This document shows, piece after piece, positions 23,796 to 31,624 of a stretch of 64,000 nucleotides of DNA. The position numbers and the translations under genes were made by a program. The stretch comes from JAWLHU01 sp041690255. GTDB taxonomy: Bacteria > Bacillota > Sulfobacillia > Symbiobacteriales > Symbiobacteriaceae. Within the stretch, counting starts at the first letter, position 1. Each line of letters starts with the position of its first letter. The stretch is from the NCBI GenBank assembly GCA_041690255.1, contig JAWLHU010000007.1:186001-250000 (forward strand), read 5' to 3'. The notes beneath the pieces were generated by a model, which had not been told where the DNA came from, did not search any database, and was given only the letters and a program-made list of their open reading frames with translations.

Positions 23796-25139
23796 ATGGC
23801 TCGTCGATGGCTAAGTGCGTTCCTGGTCGTTATGCTTCTGGCTCTGGCCGGTTGCGGCAGCAGCAAGGCTCCCGAGACCCAGGGGACCGATTCCACCCAG
23901 GGCGCGGCTGAGAATTCGAAGACCGAGCAGCCGAAGGATGTCGAGATCAGCTTCTACTACCCGGTCGCCGTTGGTGGCCCGCTCACCAAGATCATTGACA
24001 ACATGGTGGCTGAGTTCACCAAGGCCAACCCGCACATTAAGGTCAAGCCGGTCTTCTCCGGCAACTACGCCGACACGCTGACCAAGGTTCAGACCCAGAT
24101 CCAGGGCGGTTCGATCCCCGAGGTCGCCGTCCTCCTCTCCACCGACATCTACACCCTGGTTGACCAGGATGCGATCATTCCGCTGAACGACCTGATCAAG
24201 GCCGACAAGGATGGCGCCGAGTACCTGGCCGACTTCTACCCCGCCTTCATGGCCAACTCCCAGATCGGCGACACCACCTACGGTATCCCCTTCCAGCGGT
24301 CCATGGTGGTCATGTACTACAACAAGGACCTCCTTGCGAAGGCCGGCTACACCAACCCCCCGAAGAACTGGGACGAGTTGGTCGATGCGGCCAAGAAGAT
24401 CACCGACACGGCCAACGGCGTCTGGGGCATTAAGATCCCCTCTGACGGCTACCCGTACTGGCTGACTCAGGGCTTCGCTATTCAGTCCGGCAAGAACCTG
24501 ATGAGCTCTGACGGCGCTGAGGTGTACTTCAACTCCCAGGAGAACATTAAGGGCCTCACCTTCTGGAAGGACCTCGCTTACACCCACAAGGTCATGCCCG
24601 AGGGCGTGATTGCCTGGACCGCCGCCCCGACCGATTTCATTTCGGGCAAGGTCGGCATGATCTACCACTCTTCCGGCTCGCTGGCCAACATTACGGCCAA
24701 CGCGAAGTTCCCCTTCGGCGTCGCCTTCCTCCCGGCTGGTGAGAAGGGCTTTGGCTCCCCGACCGGCGGCGGCAACTTCTACGTCTTCAAGGGCATCTCC
24801 AAGGAGAAGGAGCAGGCCGCCTGGCAGTTCATCCGGTTCATGACCGAGCCGGCTCGCATCGCTCAGTGGGGTCTGGATACCGGCTACGTCGCTCCCCGCA
24901 AGGCCGCCTGGGAGACCCAGGTCATGAAGGACGCCGCTGCGAAGGACCCGAACGTGCTTGTCGCCCGCGACCAACTGCAGTACGCTGCCGCTGAGCTCTC
25001 GGTCCACAACAACCCGCAGATCTACAAGGTCTACGGCAACCAGCTCCAGGCGATCATCACCGGCCAGTCCGATGTGAAGACCGCTGTGGATGCGGCCCAG
25101 AAGGAAGCGGAAGCGATTCTGGCGCCCTTCAAGAAGTAG
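23796..25139 (+). CDS. ABC transporter substrate-binding lipoprotein (UgpB-like)
   Basis: A 447-residue extracellular solute-binding protein of family 1. A basic N-terminus and lipobox LLALAGC (lipid-modified Cys near residue 20) are followed by a Ser/Thr/Gln linker. The mature domain has the UgpB-like opening ISFYYPVAVGGPLTKIIDNM and the motif YGIPFQRSMVVMYYNKDL. The family imports glycerol-3-phosphate, glycerophosphodiesters or oligosaccharides. ATG 23796 has AAGGAGGG at 11 bases; an earlier ATG at 23771 lies out of this context. It heads the transporter genes. Confidence 0.9.
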   Translation: MARRWLSAFLVVMLLALAGCGSSKAPETQGTDSTQGAAENSKTEQPKDVEISFYYPVAVGGPLTKIIDNMVAEFTKANPHIKVKPVFSGNYADTLTKVQTQIQGGSIPEVAVLLSTDIYTLVDQDAIIPLNDLIKADKDGAEYLADFYPAFMANSQIGDTTYGIPFQRSMVVMYYNKDLLAKAGYTNPPKNWDELVDAAKKITDTANGVWGIKIPSDGYPYWLTQGFAIQSGKNLMSSDGAEVYFNSQENIKGLTFWKDLAYTHKVMPEGVIAWTAAPTDFISGKVGMIYHSSGSLANITANAKFPFGVAFLPAGEKGFGSPTGGGNFYVFKGISKEKEQAAWQFIRFMTEPARIAQWGLDTGYVAPRKAAWETQVMKDAAAKDPNVLVARDQLQYAAAELSVHNNPQIYKVYGNQLQAIITGQSDVKTAVDAAQKEAEAILAPFKK

Positions 25140-25148
25140 GGCACGCCT

Positions 25149-26078
25149 ATGGCAGAACCCGTCGTTCAGCCCAAGCGCAAAGCGACGGCGCCAAAGCGCG
25201 GTACGGTCTCCACCGGATGGTGGAGACCGTACCTGATGCTTTCGCCCGCCATCGTGTTGCTTCTGGCGTTCACGATCTACCCCATGCTGGCCGCCGGCTA
25301 CATGAGCTTCTTCAAGATCAACCTGGCGACGAAACAGCAGATGGTCTTTAACGGCATTGCCAACTACAAAGACCTCCTGGCCTCCCCTGCGTTCCATACG
25401 GTCATGAAGAACACTGTGCTCTTCGCCTTTGGCACGGTCCCCTTCAGCCTGGGCCTGGCCATGTTCCTCGCGATCCAGTTGAACAAGCAGTTCAAGCTGA
25501 GCGGCATCTTCCGGACCCTCTTCTTCTATCCGACGGTCATCCCCATGATGTCCGCGGCGACGATCTGGCTCTTCATGTACACCCCGCAGTATGGCATCAT
25601 CAACCGGTTTCTTGGGTTCTTCGGTATACCGGATATCAACTTCCTTGGCAGTTCCACCTGGGCGCTTCCGGCCATCATGATGATGACGGTCTGGAAGGAC
25701 GCCGGCTATTTCATGCTCTTTTACCTGGCCGGGCTTCAGAATCTGCCCACCGAGCTTTACGAGGCGGCTGAACTGGACGGAGCCAACGGCTGGGTTCAGT
25801 TCCGGCGTCTCACTTTCCCGCTGCTGATGCCAACAACGCTCTTCGTCTCCACGGTCTCGCTGATCAACTCCTTCAAGACCGTGGACCAGCTCTTCCTCAT
25901 GACCGGCGGCGGCCCCAACAACGCGACGAATCTGCTGCTCTTCAATCTATGGGAGCTGGCGTTTAGCTTCCACGACAAGGGAATGGCCGCAACCCTGACG
26001 GTCGTGCTCGTGGTAATCCTCTTGATCCTGGCGATCATTCAGAACCAGTGGGTCGATAAGAAGATCCATTACAACTAG
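25149..26078 (+). CDS. ABC transporter permease (UgpA/MalF-like)
   Basis: A 309-residue permease with six membrane helices and an N-terminal basic cytoplasmic tail. The EAA loop reads EAAELDGANGWVQFRRLTFP (about residues 204-223), where the ATPase would dock. The adjacent binding protein and second permease define a UgpBAE-type carbohydrate or glycerol-phosphate importer. The gene begins nine bases after the binding protein gene. Confidence 0.92.
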   Translation: MAEPVVQPKRKATAPKRGTVSTGWWRPYLMLSPAIVLLLAFTIYPMLAAGYMSFFKINLATKQQMVFNGIANYKDLLASPAFHTVMKNTVLFAFGTVPFSLGLAMFLAIQLNKQFKLSGIFRTLFFYPTVIPMMSAATIWLFMYTPQYGIINRFLGFFGIPDINFLGSSTWALPAIMMMTVWKDAGYFMLFYLAGLQNLPTELYEAAELDGANGWVQFRRLTFPLLMPTTLFVSTVSLINSFKTVDQLFLMTGGGPNNATNLLLFNLWELAFSFHDKGMAATLTVVLVVILLILAIIQNQWVDKKIHYN

Positions 26079-26090
26079 GGGGTGACCGCT

Positions 26091-26918
26091 GTGCAGCAAC
26101 GCCGAAACAGCGCATCCGTGCCTGTCCTGATCATTCTTGGGCTAATGGCCGCCGCCTGGGTCATTCCCCTTCTCTGGACCTTCGCGACATCGCTCCGCCC
26201 GTCGGATCAGTCGGTGGCGGTCGGCTCCTGGCTCACGACGGACATGACCCTTGCGAACTTCCAGCGGGCCCTGGACTACGCCCCCTTCGGGCAGTACCTC
26301 ATTAACACGGTGATCATTGTCGTGGGCATTCTGGTCATGCAGTTGATCACCGCCACCCTGGCCGGCTACGTCTTCGCCCGTATGAACTTCCCGGGGCGGG
26401 ACCTGATCTTCCTGCTCTTCCTGCTCCAGCTCATGGTCCCCGCTGAGGCGCTGGTGGTGCCGAACTACACCACGATCCGCCTCCTGAAGCTGGTGGACAA
26501 CCCGCTGGCGATCATGCTGCCGTACGTGGCCTCTGCCTTCGGCACCTTCCTGATCCGCCAGACCTTCCGGCAGGTGCCGAAGGAGCTGGAGGAGGCATCG
26601 GTGATCGATGGCTGCAGCACCATGCAGACGCTCTGGCATGTCTTCATTCCCCTGGCCCGGCCCACCCTGGTCGCCTTCGGTCTGGTCTCGGTCAGCTATC
26701 ACTGGAACAACTTCTTCTGGCCCATGATCGTGACCAACGATCCGGCCCGGCGGCCACTGACGGTGGGTCTGGCGCTCTTTGCCAAGGCGGTGGAGGCCGG
26801 CGCTGACTGGTCCCTCGTCACGGCGGGCACGGTGATCGTGATCCTGCCGCTGCTGGCGGTCTTCCTGATCTTCCAGCGGCAGTTTATCTCGAGCTTCATG
26901 CAGAGCGGTATCAAATAG
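26091..26918 (+). CDS. ABC transporter permease (UgpE/MalG-like)
   Basis: A 275-residue permease with six helices and the EAA loop EEASVIDGCSTMQTLWHVFI. The GTG at 26091 is five bases from GGGGGTGA and is preferred over the GTG at 26082. It pairs with the preceding permease. No ATP-binding subunit gene follows, so the importer must borrow an MsmX/UgpC-type ATPase from elsewhere, as is common in Firmicutes. Confidence 0.92.
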   Translation: MQQRRNSASVPVLIILGLMAAAWVIPLLWTFATSLRPSDQSVAVGSWLTTDMTLANFQRALDYAPFGQYLINTVIIVVGILVMQLITATLAGYVFARMNFPGRDLIFLLFLLQLMVPAEALVVPNYTTIRLLKLVDNPLAIMLPYVASAFGTFLIRQTFRQVPKELEEASVIDGCSTMQTLWHVFIPLARPTLVAFGLVSVSYHWNNFFWPMIVTNDPARRPLTVGLALFAKAVEAGADWSLVTAGTVIVILPLLAVFLIFQRQFISSFMQSGIK

Positions 26919-26933
26919 CGGAGGGCTCTTGCC

Positions 26934-27677
26934 ATGCGTCTGACTGTCCTGGGGCGCTGGGCGCCCTTTGCCCCCGCAGGAGGGGCGGGTACCGCCTACC
27001 TCGTCGAGGCCTGCGGGGTCAACCTGCTGCTCGATGGCGGCCCTGGCACCATCTCACGGCTTCAGGAGTTCCTGGACCCGGCTGAGCTGACAGCGGTCTT
27101 CGTGAGCCATCTGCACGAGGATCACATTGCCGATCTGCACTCGCTGCAGTACGCGGTCTGGGGCGCCCGGAAGAGCGGGCGGTTGCTGCAGGCGCTGCCG
27201 ATCTATGCGCCGATGGAGCCCGCCGAGCCCCGCCGCTGGCTGGAGCCGGCGATCCCGGGCCTGGTGGAGGTCCGCCCCCTCCCGGTAGATGAGGGGATGC
27301 GCTTCGGCGATGTGCGGCTGAGCTGGCACCGGACCGACCACCCCCGCCCCTGCTGGGCGATTCGGATCGACTGCCCCACCGGCTCGCTGGTCTACACCGG
27401 CGATACCGGGACGGGGATCGACCTGGCGAGCTTTGCGGCCGGGGCCGATTTCCTTCTGACCGAGGCGACCTACACGGAGGCGACGGGCGCTGAGCGGGCC
27501 AGCTTTGGCCACCAGACCGGCGCCGAGGCCGGGGCGCTGGCGGTGCGGGCAGGGGTGCGGAAGCTGCTCCTGACCCACCTGCGGCCGGGGATCGATCCGG
27601 CTGATGTGCTGGCCGAGGCCCGGGCAGTCTGTCCGGTGGCGGAGTTGGCAGAGGAACGGAAGGTGTACGTGCCGTAG
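26934..27677 (+). CDS. MBL-fold metallohydrolase (YhfI/RNase Z-like)
   Basis: A 247-residue metallo-beta-lactamase fold protein. The metal motif is HLHEDH (standard HxHxDH), followed by YTGDTG carrying the bridging Asp and a C-terminal THLRPG histidine. It resembles the Bacillus YhfI group related to RNase Z and arylsulfatases; the substrate is unknown. A hydrolase of phosphodiesters would suit the neighbouring transporter (inference). It starts 16 bases after the permease gene and ends the operon at a strong terminator. Confidence 0.85.
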   Translation: MRLTVLGRWAPFAPAGGAGTAYLVEACGVNLLLDGGPGTISRLQEFLDPAELTAVFVSHLHEDHIADLHSLQYAVWGARKSGRLLQALPIYAPMEPAEPRRWLEPAIPGLVEVRPLPVDEGMRFGDVRLSWHRTDHPRPCWAIRIDCPTGSLVYTGDTGTGIDLASFAAGADFLLTEATYTEATGAERASFGHQTGAEAGALAVRAGVRKLLLTHLRPGIDPADVLAEARAVCPVAELAEERKVYVP

Positions 27678-27681
27678 GCTG

Positions 27682-27721
27682 AAGCCCCCTGTCCGGGTAA
27701 TTCCGGGCAGGGGGCTTTCTT
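27682..27721 (+). terminator. Intrinsic terminator of the ABC/MBL operon
   Basis: AAGCCCCCTGTCCGG (from 27682) pairs with CCGGGCAGGGGGCTT (to 27717) around GTAATT, followed by TCTTT. Confidence 0.9.
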
Positions 27722-27730
27722 TGGCTTTGG

Positions 27731-27900
27731 ATTCGTGAGGAAGGGTGAGGACTGCAGAGCGAGGATGGGGAGTTATGGAGATTTATGGAGATTTATGGAG
27801 ATCTTTGGAGATCTATAGAGATTTCTGAGGATCCGCGGGGATTTATGAAGATTCATGAGGATTTGCGAGGATCCGTGAGGATCGGCGAGGGCGTGCGAGG
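27731..27900. repeat. Degenerate 10-bp tandem repeat, about 17 units
   Basis: Every ten bases the sequence returns to a unit of the form ATTTATGGAG or ATCCGTGAGG, most regular from 27771 to 27900 (three identical units, then increasing divergence) and traceable back to about 27731. The plus strand is purine-rich at the unit ends. No plausible gene crosses it; a minus-strand frame through it gives a low-complexity LHKSP/LYRSP pattern that I do not accept as a protein. Confidence 0.85.
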
Positions 27901-27950
27901 AAGACAAGTGACTTCGCATTTGCAATATGTCCACAGCAGATGACCTTCCC

Positions 27951-27959
27951 TGGTATACT
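27951..27959 (+). promoter_or_regulatory. Extended -10 promoter
   Basis: TGG-TATACT (27951-27959) is an extended -10 element with no clear -35. The predicted start is near 27966, 33 bases before the TTG start of the next gene. Confidence 0.5.
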
Positions 27960-27998
27960 GGCAGTATGGAGTCTTCGCTTTGCCCGGGAGGTGTCCTT

Positions 27999-28382
27999 TT
28001 GATCTGGCGGTGTCTTGGACGTGGGCTTGCATTCTCGGTGATCACCTATATTGGCGCGATCACAGTTGATCCGTATTGGCCCCTCGGGAGTTCGAAGGCT
28101 CGTCTCCTGTTCCCCCTGCTCATGGTCGCAGGAGCTTGGTGGGGATCTGCCGGCTCCCGCAGGCCCAAGCAGGGAGCACTGTGTGGTGGGTTGACCTTGC
28201 TCGTACCCGCCACCTTCATAAATGCCTTCCTCCTCCTCACCCAGTACCTGTGGGGCACGCCTGGAACCTTCGGTGTCAAAGACTTCTACCCCAGCCTGTT
28301 CGTTCTGGGTGTTCCACTGCTCGTAGGAGCCACTGTCGGGGCGATTGTTGGGTACCTGAACCACCGGAAGCTGAGTACATAA
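27999..28382 (+). CDS. Hypothetical membrane protein
   Basis: A 127-residue protein with about four hydrophobic helices (near residues 8-25, 35-50, 60-80 and 98-118). I choose TTG 27999, five bases after GGGAGGTG; the ATG at 27966 lacks a binding site and coincides with the predicted transcription start. A cytoplasmic loop AGSRRPKQGAL and a C-terminal NHRKLST suggest the inside orientation of those ends. No family is recognised. Confidence 0.6.
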   Translation: MIWRCLGRGLAFSVITYIGAITVDPYWPLGSSKARLLFPLLMVAGAWWGSAGSRRPKQGALCGGLTLLVPATFINAFLLLTQYLWGTPGTFGVKDFYPSLFVLGVPLLVGATVGAIVGYLNHRKLST

Positions 28383-28463
28383 GTCAAAGGGGAGTTGCGA
28401 ACCAAATCGCGGCTCCCCTCGTATTACTTGGTGGCGGCGCCTCGTTGAAAGGGGGGTGGAAGT

Positions 28464-28541
28464 ATGAGCAAACTCGATGATCGGATGTCTTGGCTTCTGG
28501 TCATTGTGCTCCTACTCAAGCTCCTATCCCTTAATCCCTAA
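28464..28541 (+). CDS. Small membrane peptide, 25 residues
   Basis: ATG 28464 follows AAAGGGGGGTGG at a good distance. The 25-codon frame encodes a charged N-terminus (MSKLDDRM) and one hydrophobic helix (WLLVIVLLLKLLSL) ending NP. The stop lies inside a perfect hairpin (28523-28549). The strong binding site and the helix favour a real small membrane protein. It could regulate a neighbouring membrane complex, or be a type I toxin-like peptide; nothing in the sequence decides. Confidence 0.5.
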   Translation: MSKLDDRMSWLLVIVLLLKLLSLNP

Positions 28542-28549
28542 GGGATAGG
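28523..28549 (+). terminator. Perfect 11-bp hairpin at the end of the small peptide gene
   Basis: CCTATCCCTTA (28523-28533) pairs with TAAGGGATAGG (28539-28549) around ATCCC. No T-tract follows. A second hairpin CCCGGTG-TGTATG-CACCGGG (28595-28614) comes 45 bases later. Confidence 0.45.
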
Positions 28550-28594
28550 GCGAATCGTCCTATCCCACATATCGATTGTCAACGGCGCCGCCGG

Positions 28595-28614
28595 CCCGGT
28601 GTGTATGCACCGGG
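28595..28614 (+). terminator. Second hairpin, possible weak terminator
   Basis: CCCGGTG pairs with CACCGGG around a six-base loop; the tail TCTCTTCAATTCT is moderately T-rich. Confidence 0.4.
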
Positions 28615-28656
28615 TCTCTTCAATTCTCCCCACAATCCCCATCCACCAAACCGATC

Positions 28657-28672
28657 CGTGACTGCGATCACA
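28657..28672 (+). promoter_or_regulatory. CRP/FNR-like box upstream of the NapA-like operon
   Basis: CGTGACTGCGATCACA matches TGTGA-N6-TCACA at nine of ten defined positions. It lies 126 bases before the napA-like start, with a terminator hairpin (28686-28714) and a separate promoter candidate between. Confidence 0.5.
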
Positions 28673-28685
28673 CAAGACATCCTGT

Positions 28686-28714
28686 GTCCACCCGATCTTT
28701 TGGGTGGACTTTTT
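28686..28714 (+). terminator. Intrinsic terminator or attenuator upstream of the NapA-like gene
   Basis: GTCCACCC (28686-28693) pairs with GGGTGGAC (28702-28709), followed by TTTTT. It ends transcription from the left, or attenuates transcription of the reductase operon if the promoter lies upstream. Confidence 0.75.
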
Positions 28715-28749
28715 CAATCTCGATGTGCCTGACCGACTATCTGACCTCC

Positions 28750-28778
28750 TTGCTACACTCTTCGTAGTTCTGTACGAC
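28750..28778 (+). promoter_or_regulatory. Candidate promoter of the NapA-like operon
   Basis: TTGCTA (28750-28755), 17 bases, TACGAC (28773-28778). Each element is weak, but the spacing and the position 21 bases before the ATG are suitable. Confidence 0.35.
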
Positions 28779-28798
28779 ATCCAGGGAGGTTGAGCGGC

Positions 28799-30997
28799 AT
28801 GGATCGGCGCTCCTTTCTAAAGCTCTCACTCGCCGCCACGGCTACGGTGGGGATGGCTGGCGAGGCCTTTGCGACGACCCAGGGCCAGGCGACGTATATC
28901 AGCGGAGGCCCGGCTCCGGCCCACGTGGAGCCGGAGAAGTGGATCTACTCCACCTGCGGTTTCTGCGGAACCGGTTGCGGCATTGAGATCGGCGTCAAGG
29001 GCGACAAGCCCGTCGCTGTACGAGGCACCAAGGGATATCCGGTCAACGATGGCCTGCTCTGTGCGAAGGGCATCTACCAGTGGAAGTCGATCCTGGCCGA
29101 CGACCGTGGCACCACCCCGCTCATTCGCAGGGACGGCAAGATGGTCAAGACCTCGTGGAATGAAGCCCTGACCGCCATGACCGACAAGTTCAAGCAACTG
29201 ATCGCGGACCACGGCCCCGACTCGATCGCCTGCTACAACACCGGCCAGATGTGCATGGAGGAGTTCTACACCCTCGGCAAGCTGCTCCGGGCCGGCGTAG
29301 GTACCGCCAATCTCGACGGCAACACCCGAGCCTGCATGGCCTCCGCCGTGGTCGGCCACGCCCGCTCCTTCGGCACCGATGGCCCCGTGGGCGCCTACGA
29401 GGATATCGAGCACGCCCAGGTGATCCTGATCTCCGGCTCCAACATGGCCGAGTGCCATCCAATCCTCTTCGGCCGGGTGGTCAAGGCGGTGGAGAAGGGC
29501 GCCAGGCTGATCTGCGTGGACCCGCGCCTGACCCAGGTGAGCCGGATTGCGACGATCAACCTGGCGATCAAGCCGGGCACCGACCTGCATCTGCTGAACG
29601 CCATGGCCCATGTCCTCATCAAAGATGGTCTGATTGACCGGGCCTATATCGACGCTCACACCAAAGACTTCGACAAGCTGGCGGCCCACATCGAAAAATA
29701 CACTCCGGAGTTCGCTGCTCAGGTCTGTGGCGTGCCGGTGGAGCAGATTGTCGCTGCCGCCCGCCTGTACGGTCAGGCCGAGCGGTCGCTCTCCATGTGG
29801 GTCATGGGGATCAACCAATCCGTCAACGGCACCCAGGCGAACAACGCCTTCCACAACCTGAACCTGATCCAGGGCAAGATCGGCAAGCCGGGGTGCGCCT
29901 CCTTCTCGATCACCGGCCAGCCGGCGGCCATGGCATCCCGAGAGGTCGGCGGTTCCTCGACCTACCCGGGCTACCGAGCCATTGCCAACGAGAAGCACCG
30001 GGCCGAGGTGGCCGCACTCTGGGGGGTTGATGCAGCCAAGCTGCCGTCGAAGTCACCGGCGGTCACCGAGATCATCGATGCGATCCTGGAGGGTAAGATC
30101 AAGGCGCTCTGGGTGATCTGCACCAACCCGCTGATCTCGCTGCCCGACCAGAATCGTGTCGAGCAGGCGCTGAAGAAGCTGGAGCTGCTGGTGGTCCAGG
30201 ACGCCTACGAGACGGTTGATACCGGGAAGCATGCGCACATCTTCCTGCCGGCCGCGATGTGGGCCGAGAAGACCGGCATTCTGGTCAACTCCGAGCGGCG
30301 CCTGAACCTGATCCAGCCGGCTGCCCTGCCGCCTGGCGAAGCCCGGACCGATTTCGACATCTTCCTCGACATCGCCCAGCGCATGCGCTATGGGCATCTC
30401 TTCGCCTACAAGACCCAGGCGGAATGCTTTGAGGAGATCAAGCTGATGACCAGGGGGCGCCCCAACGACTACTCCGGCGTCACCTACGAGAAGATCCAGG
30501 CCAGCATGGGCCTGCAGTGGCCGGTCAAGACCGCCGAGTCCACCGGCACGCCCCGCCTCTACAGCGATGGCACCTTCAACACGGCGGATGGCAAGGCGGT
30601 CCTCTGGGCGATGGACCCGGTCGACCTGCCCGAGAAGCCGGACGGCGAATTCCCCTTCAACCTGAACACCGGCCGCGTCCAGGAGCACTACCACACCGGA
30701 ACCAAGACCCGGAAGGTGCCCGAGCTGAACGACCTGGTCCCCGGCGCCTATGTCGAACTGAACCCGAAGGATGCCGACAAGCTCGGCGTGGCCTACGGTG
30801 ATATGGTCGAAATCGAGAGCCGGCGCGGCAAGATCACGGCCAAGGTGGTGATCACGGCCATGATCGCTCCGGGCGCCTGCTTCGTCCCCATGCACTTCAA
30901 CGAGGGCCCCGTCAACCAGTTGACCGTCTGGGCCGTCGACAAGTTCTCCAAGGAGCCGAACTACAAGCAGCAGGCCGTGCGTATTCGCAGGGCGTAA
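28799..30997 (+). CDS. NapA-like molybdopterin oxidoreductase (periplasmic-type nitrate reductase)
   Basis: A 732-residue enzyme with a Tat signal (DRRSFLKLSLAATATVGMA), so it is folded and exported with its cofactor. A 4Fe-4S site CGFCGTGCGIEIG...LLCAKG follows, then the Mo-ligand region RACMASAVVGHARSFGTDGP, which closely matches NapA with cysteine as Mo ligand. NapA-like ISGSNMAECHPILF and ITGQPAAMASREVGG are also present. The C-terminus is a molydopterin dinucleotide-binding domain. Nitrate reduction outside the membrane is the best guess; a related Mo-bis-MGD reductase is possible. It heads an operon with FeS and NrfD-type subunits. Start ATG 28799 behind GGGAGG. Confidence 0.85.
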   Translation: MDRRSFLKLSLAATATVGMAGEAFATTQGQATYISGGPAPAHVEPEKWIYSTCGFCGTGCGIEIGVKGDKPVAVRGTKGYPVNDGLLCAKGIYQWKSILADDRGTTPLIRRDGKMVKTSWNEALTAMTDKFKQLIADHGPDSIACYNTGQMCMEEFYTLGKLLRAGVGTANLDGNTRACMASAVVGHARSFGTDGPVGAYEDIEHAQVILISGSNMAECHPILFGRVVKAVEKGARLICVDPRLTQVSRIATINLAIKPGTDLHLLNAMAHVLIKDGLIDRAYIDAHTKDFDKLAAHIEKYTPEFAAQVCGVPVEQIVAAARLYGQAERSLSMWVMGINQSVNGTQANNAFHNLNLIQGKIGKPGCASFSITGQPAAMASREVGGSSTYPGYRAIANEKHRAEVAALWGVDAAKLPSKSPAVTEIIDAILEGKIKALWVICTNPLISLPDQNRVEQALKKLELLVVQDAYETVDTGKHAHIFLPAAMWAEKTGILVNSERRLNLIQPAALPPGEARTDFDIFLDIAQRMRYGHLFAYKTQAECFEEIKLMTRGRPNDYSGVTYEKIQASMGLQWPVKTAESTGTPRLYSDGTFNTADGKAVLWAMDPVDLPEKPDGEFPFNLNTGRVQEHYHTGTKTRKVPELNDLVPGAYVELNPKDADKLGVAYGDMVEIESRRGKITAKVVITAMIAPGACFVPMHFNEGPVNQLTVWAVDKFSKEPNYKQQAVRIRRA

Positions 30998-31012
30998 GGG
31001 GAGGGAAACCGC

Positions 31013-31624
31013 ATGACCACGACGCAAAAGGGCTTCCATGCCGATATGGAGAAGTGCATCGGCTGCAAGTGCTGTGAGGCCGCGTGCAAGGATTTCTACC
31101 GCATGCCGCCGGAGATCCGCTGGCGGAAGGTCCGTTCGTTCGAGATGGGCGAGTTCCCCTCGGCCCTGCGGGTCCATCTGTCGCTGGCCTGCAACCACTG
31201 TGAGGACCCGGCCTGCATGAAGGGCTGCCCGGTGGAGGCCTACACCAAGCGGGGCAAGGACGGCCTGGTGATCCATGATCCGACCGCCTGCATCGGCTGC
31301 CAGTACTGCACCTGGACCTGCCCCTATGGCGTGCCGCAGTTCGATCCGGAGCAGGGCGTCGTCTCCAAGTGCAACGGCTGCTACCAGCGGATCGACGAGG
31401 GGCTGATGCCGAAGTGTGTCGAGTCCTGTCTCACCGGGGCGCTCACCTTCGGTGAGGTGGACCAGCACGCCGCCACGCAGCGACAGGTGGTGAAGGAGGC
31501 GCCCGGCTTCCCCGATCCGTCCATCACCAACGCATCCACCCGGTTTGCCTGGCCCCTCAAGGGACCGCAGCCGGAGCACCAGCTTCCGATCGCTCCGCCG
31601 AAGGACGGTGAGAAGCATGGCTAA
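31013..31624 (+). CDS. Four-cluster 4Fe-4S electron transfer subunit (DmsB/NrfC-like)
   Basis: A 203-residue ferredoxin-like protein with four cysteine groups: CIGCKCCEAAC, CNHCEDPACMKGC, CIGCQYCTWTC and a split CNGC...CVESC. This is the DmsB/NrfC/PsrB pattern that carries electrons from a quinol-oxidising anchor to the molybdoenzyme. No Tat signal is seen, so it probably travels with the catalytic subunit. It starts 15 bases after the NapA-like gene and overlaps the anchor gene by eight bases. Confidence 0.92.
   Translation: MTTTQKGFHADMEKCIGCKCCEAACKDFYRMPPEIRWRKVRSFEMGEFPSALRVHLSLACNHCEDPACMKGCPVEAYTKRGKDGLVIHDPTACIGCQYCTWTCPYGVPQFDPEQGVVSKCNGCYQRIDEGLMPKCVESCLTGALTFGEVDQHAATQRQVVKEAPGFPDPSITNASTRFAWPLKGPQPEHQLPIAPPKDGEKHG

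Noticed and set aside
27773..28045. Minus-strand frame through the decamer repeat giving an LHKSP/LYRSP repeat protein
   Set aside because: A 10-base repeat read in three-base codons always gives a ten-residue period; there is no binding site or conserved domain.
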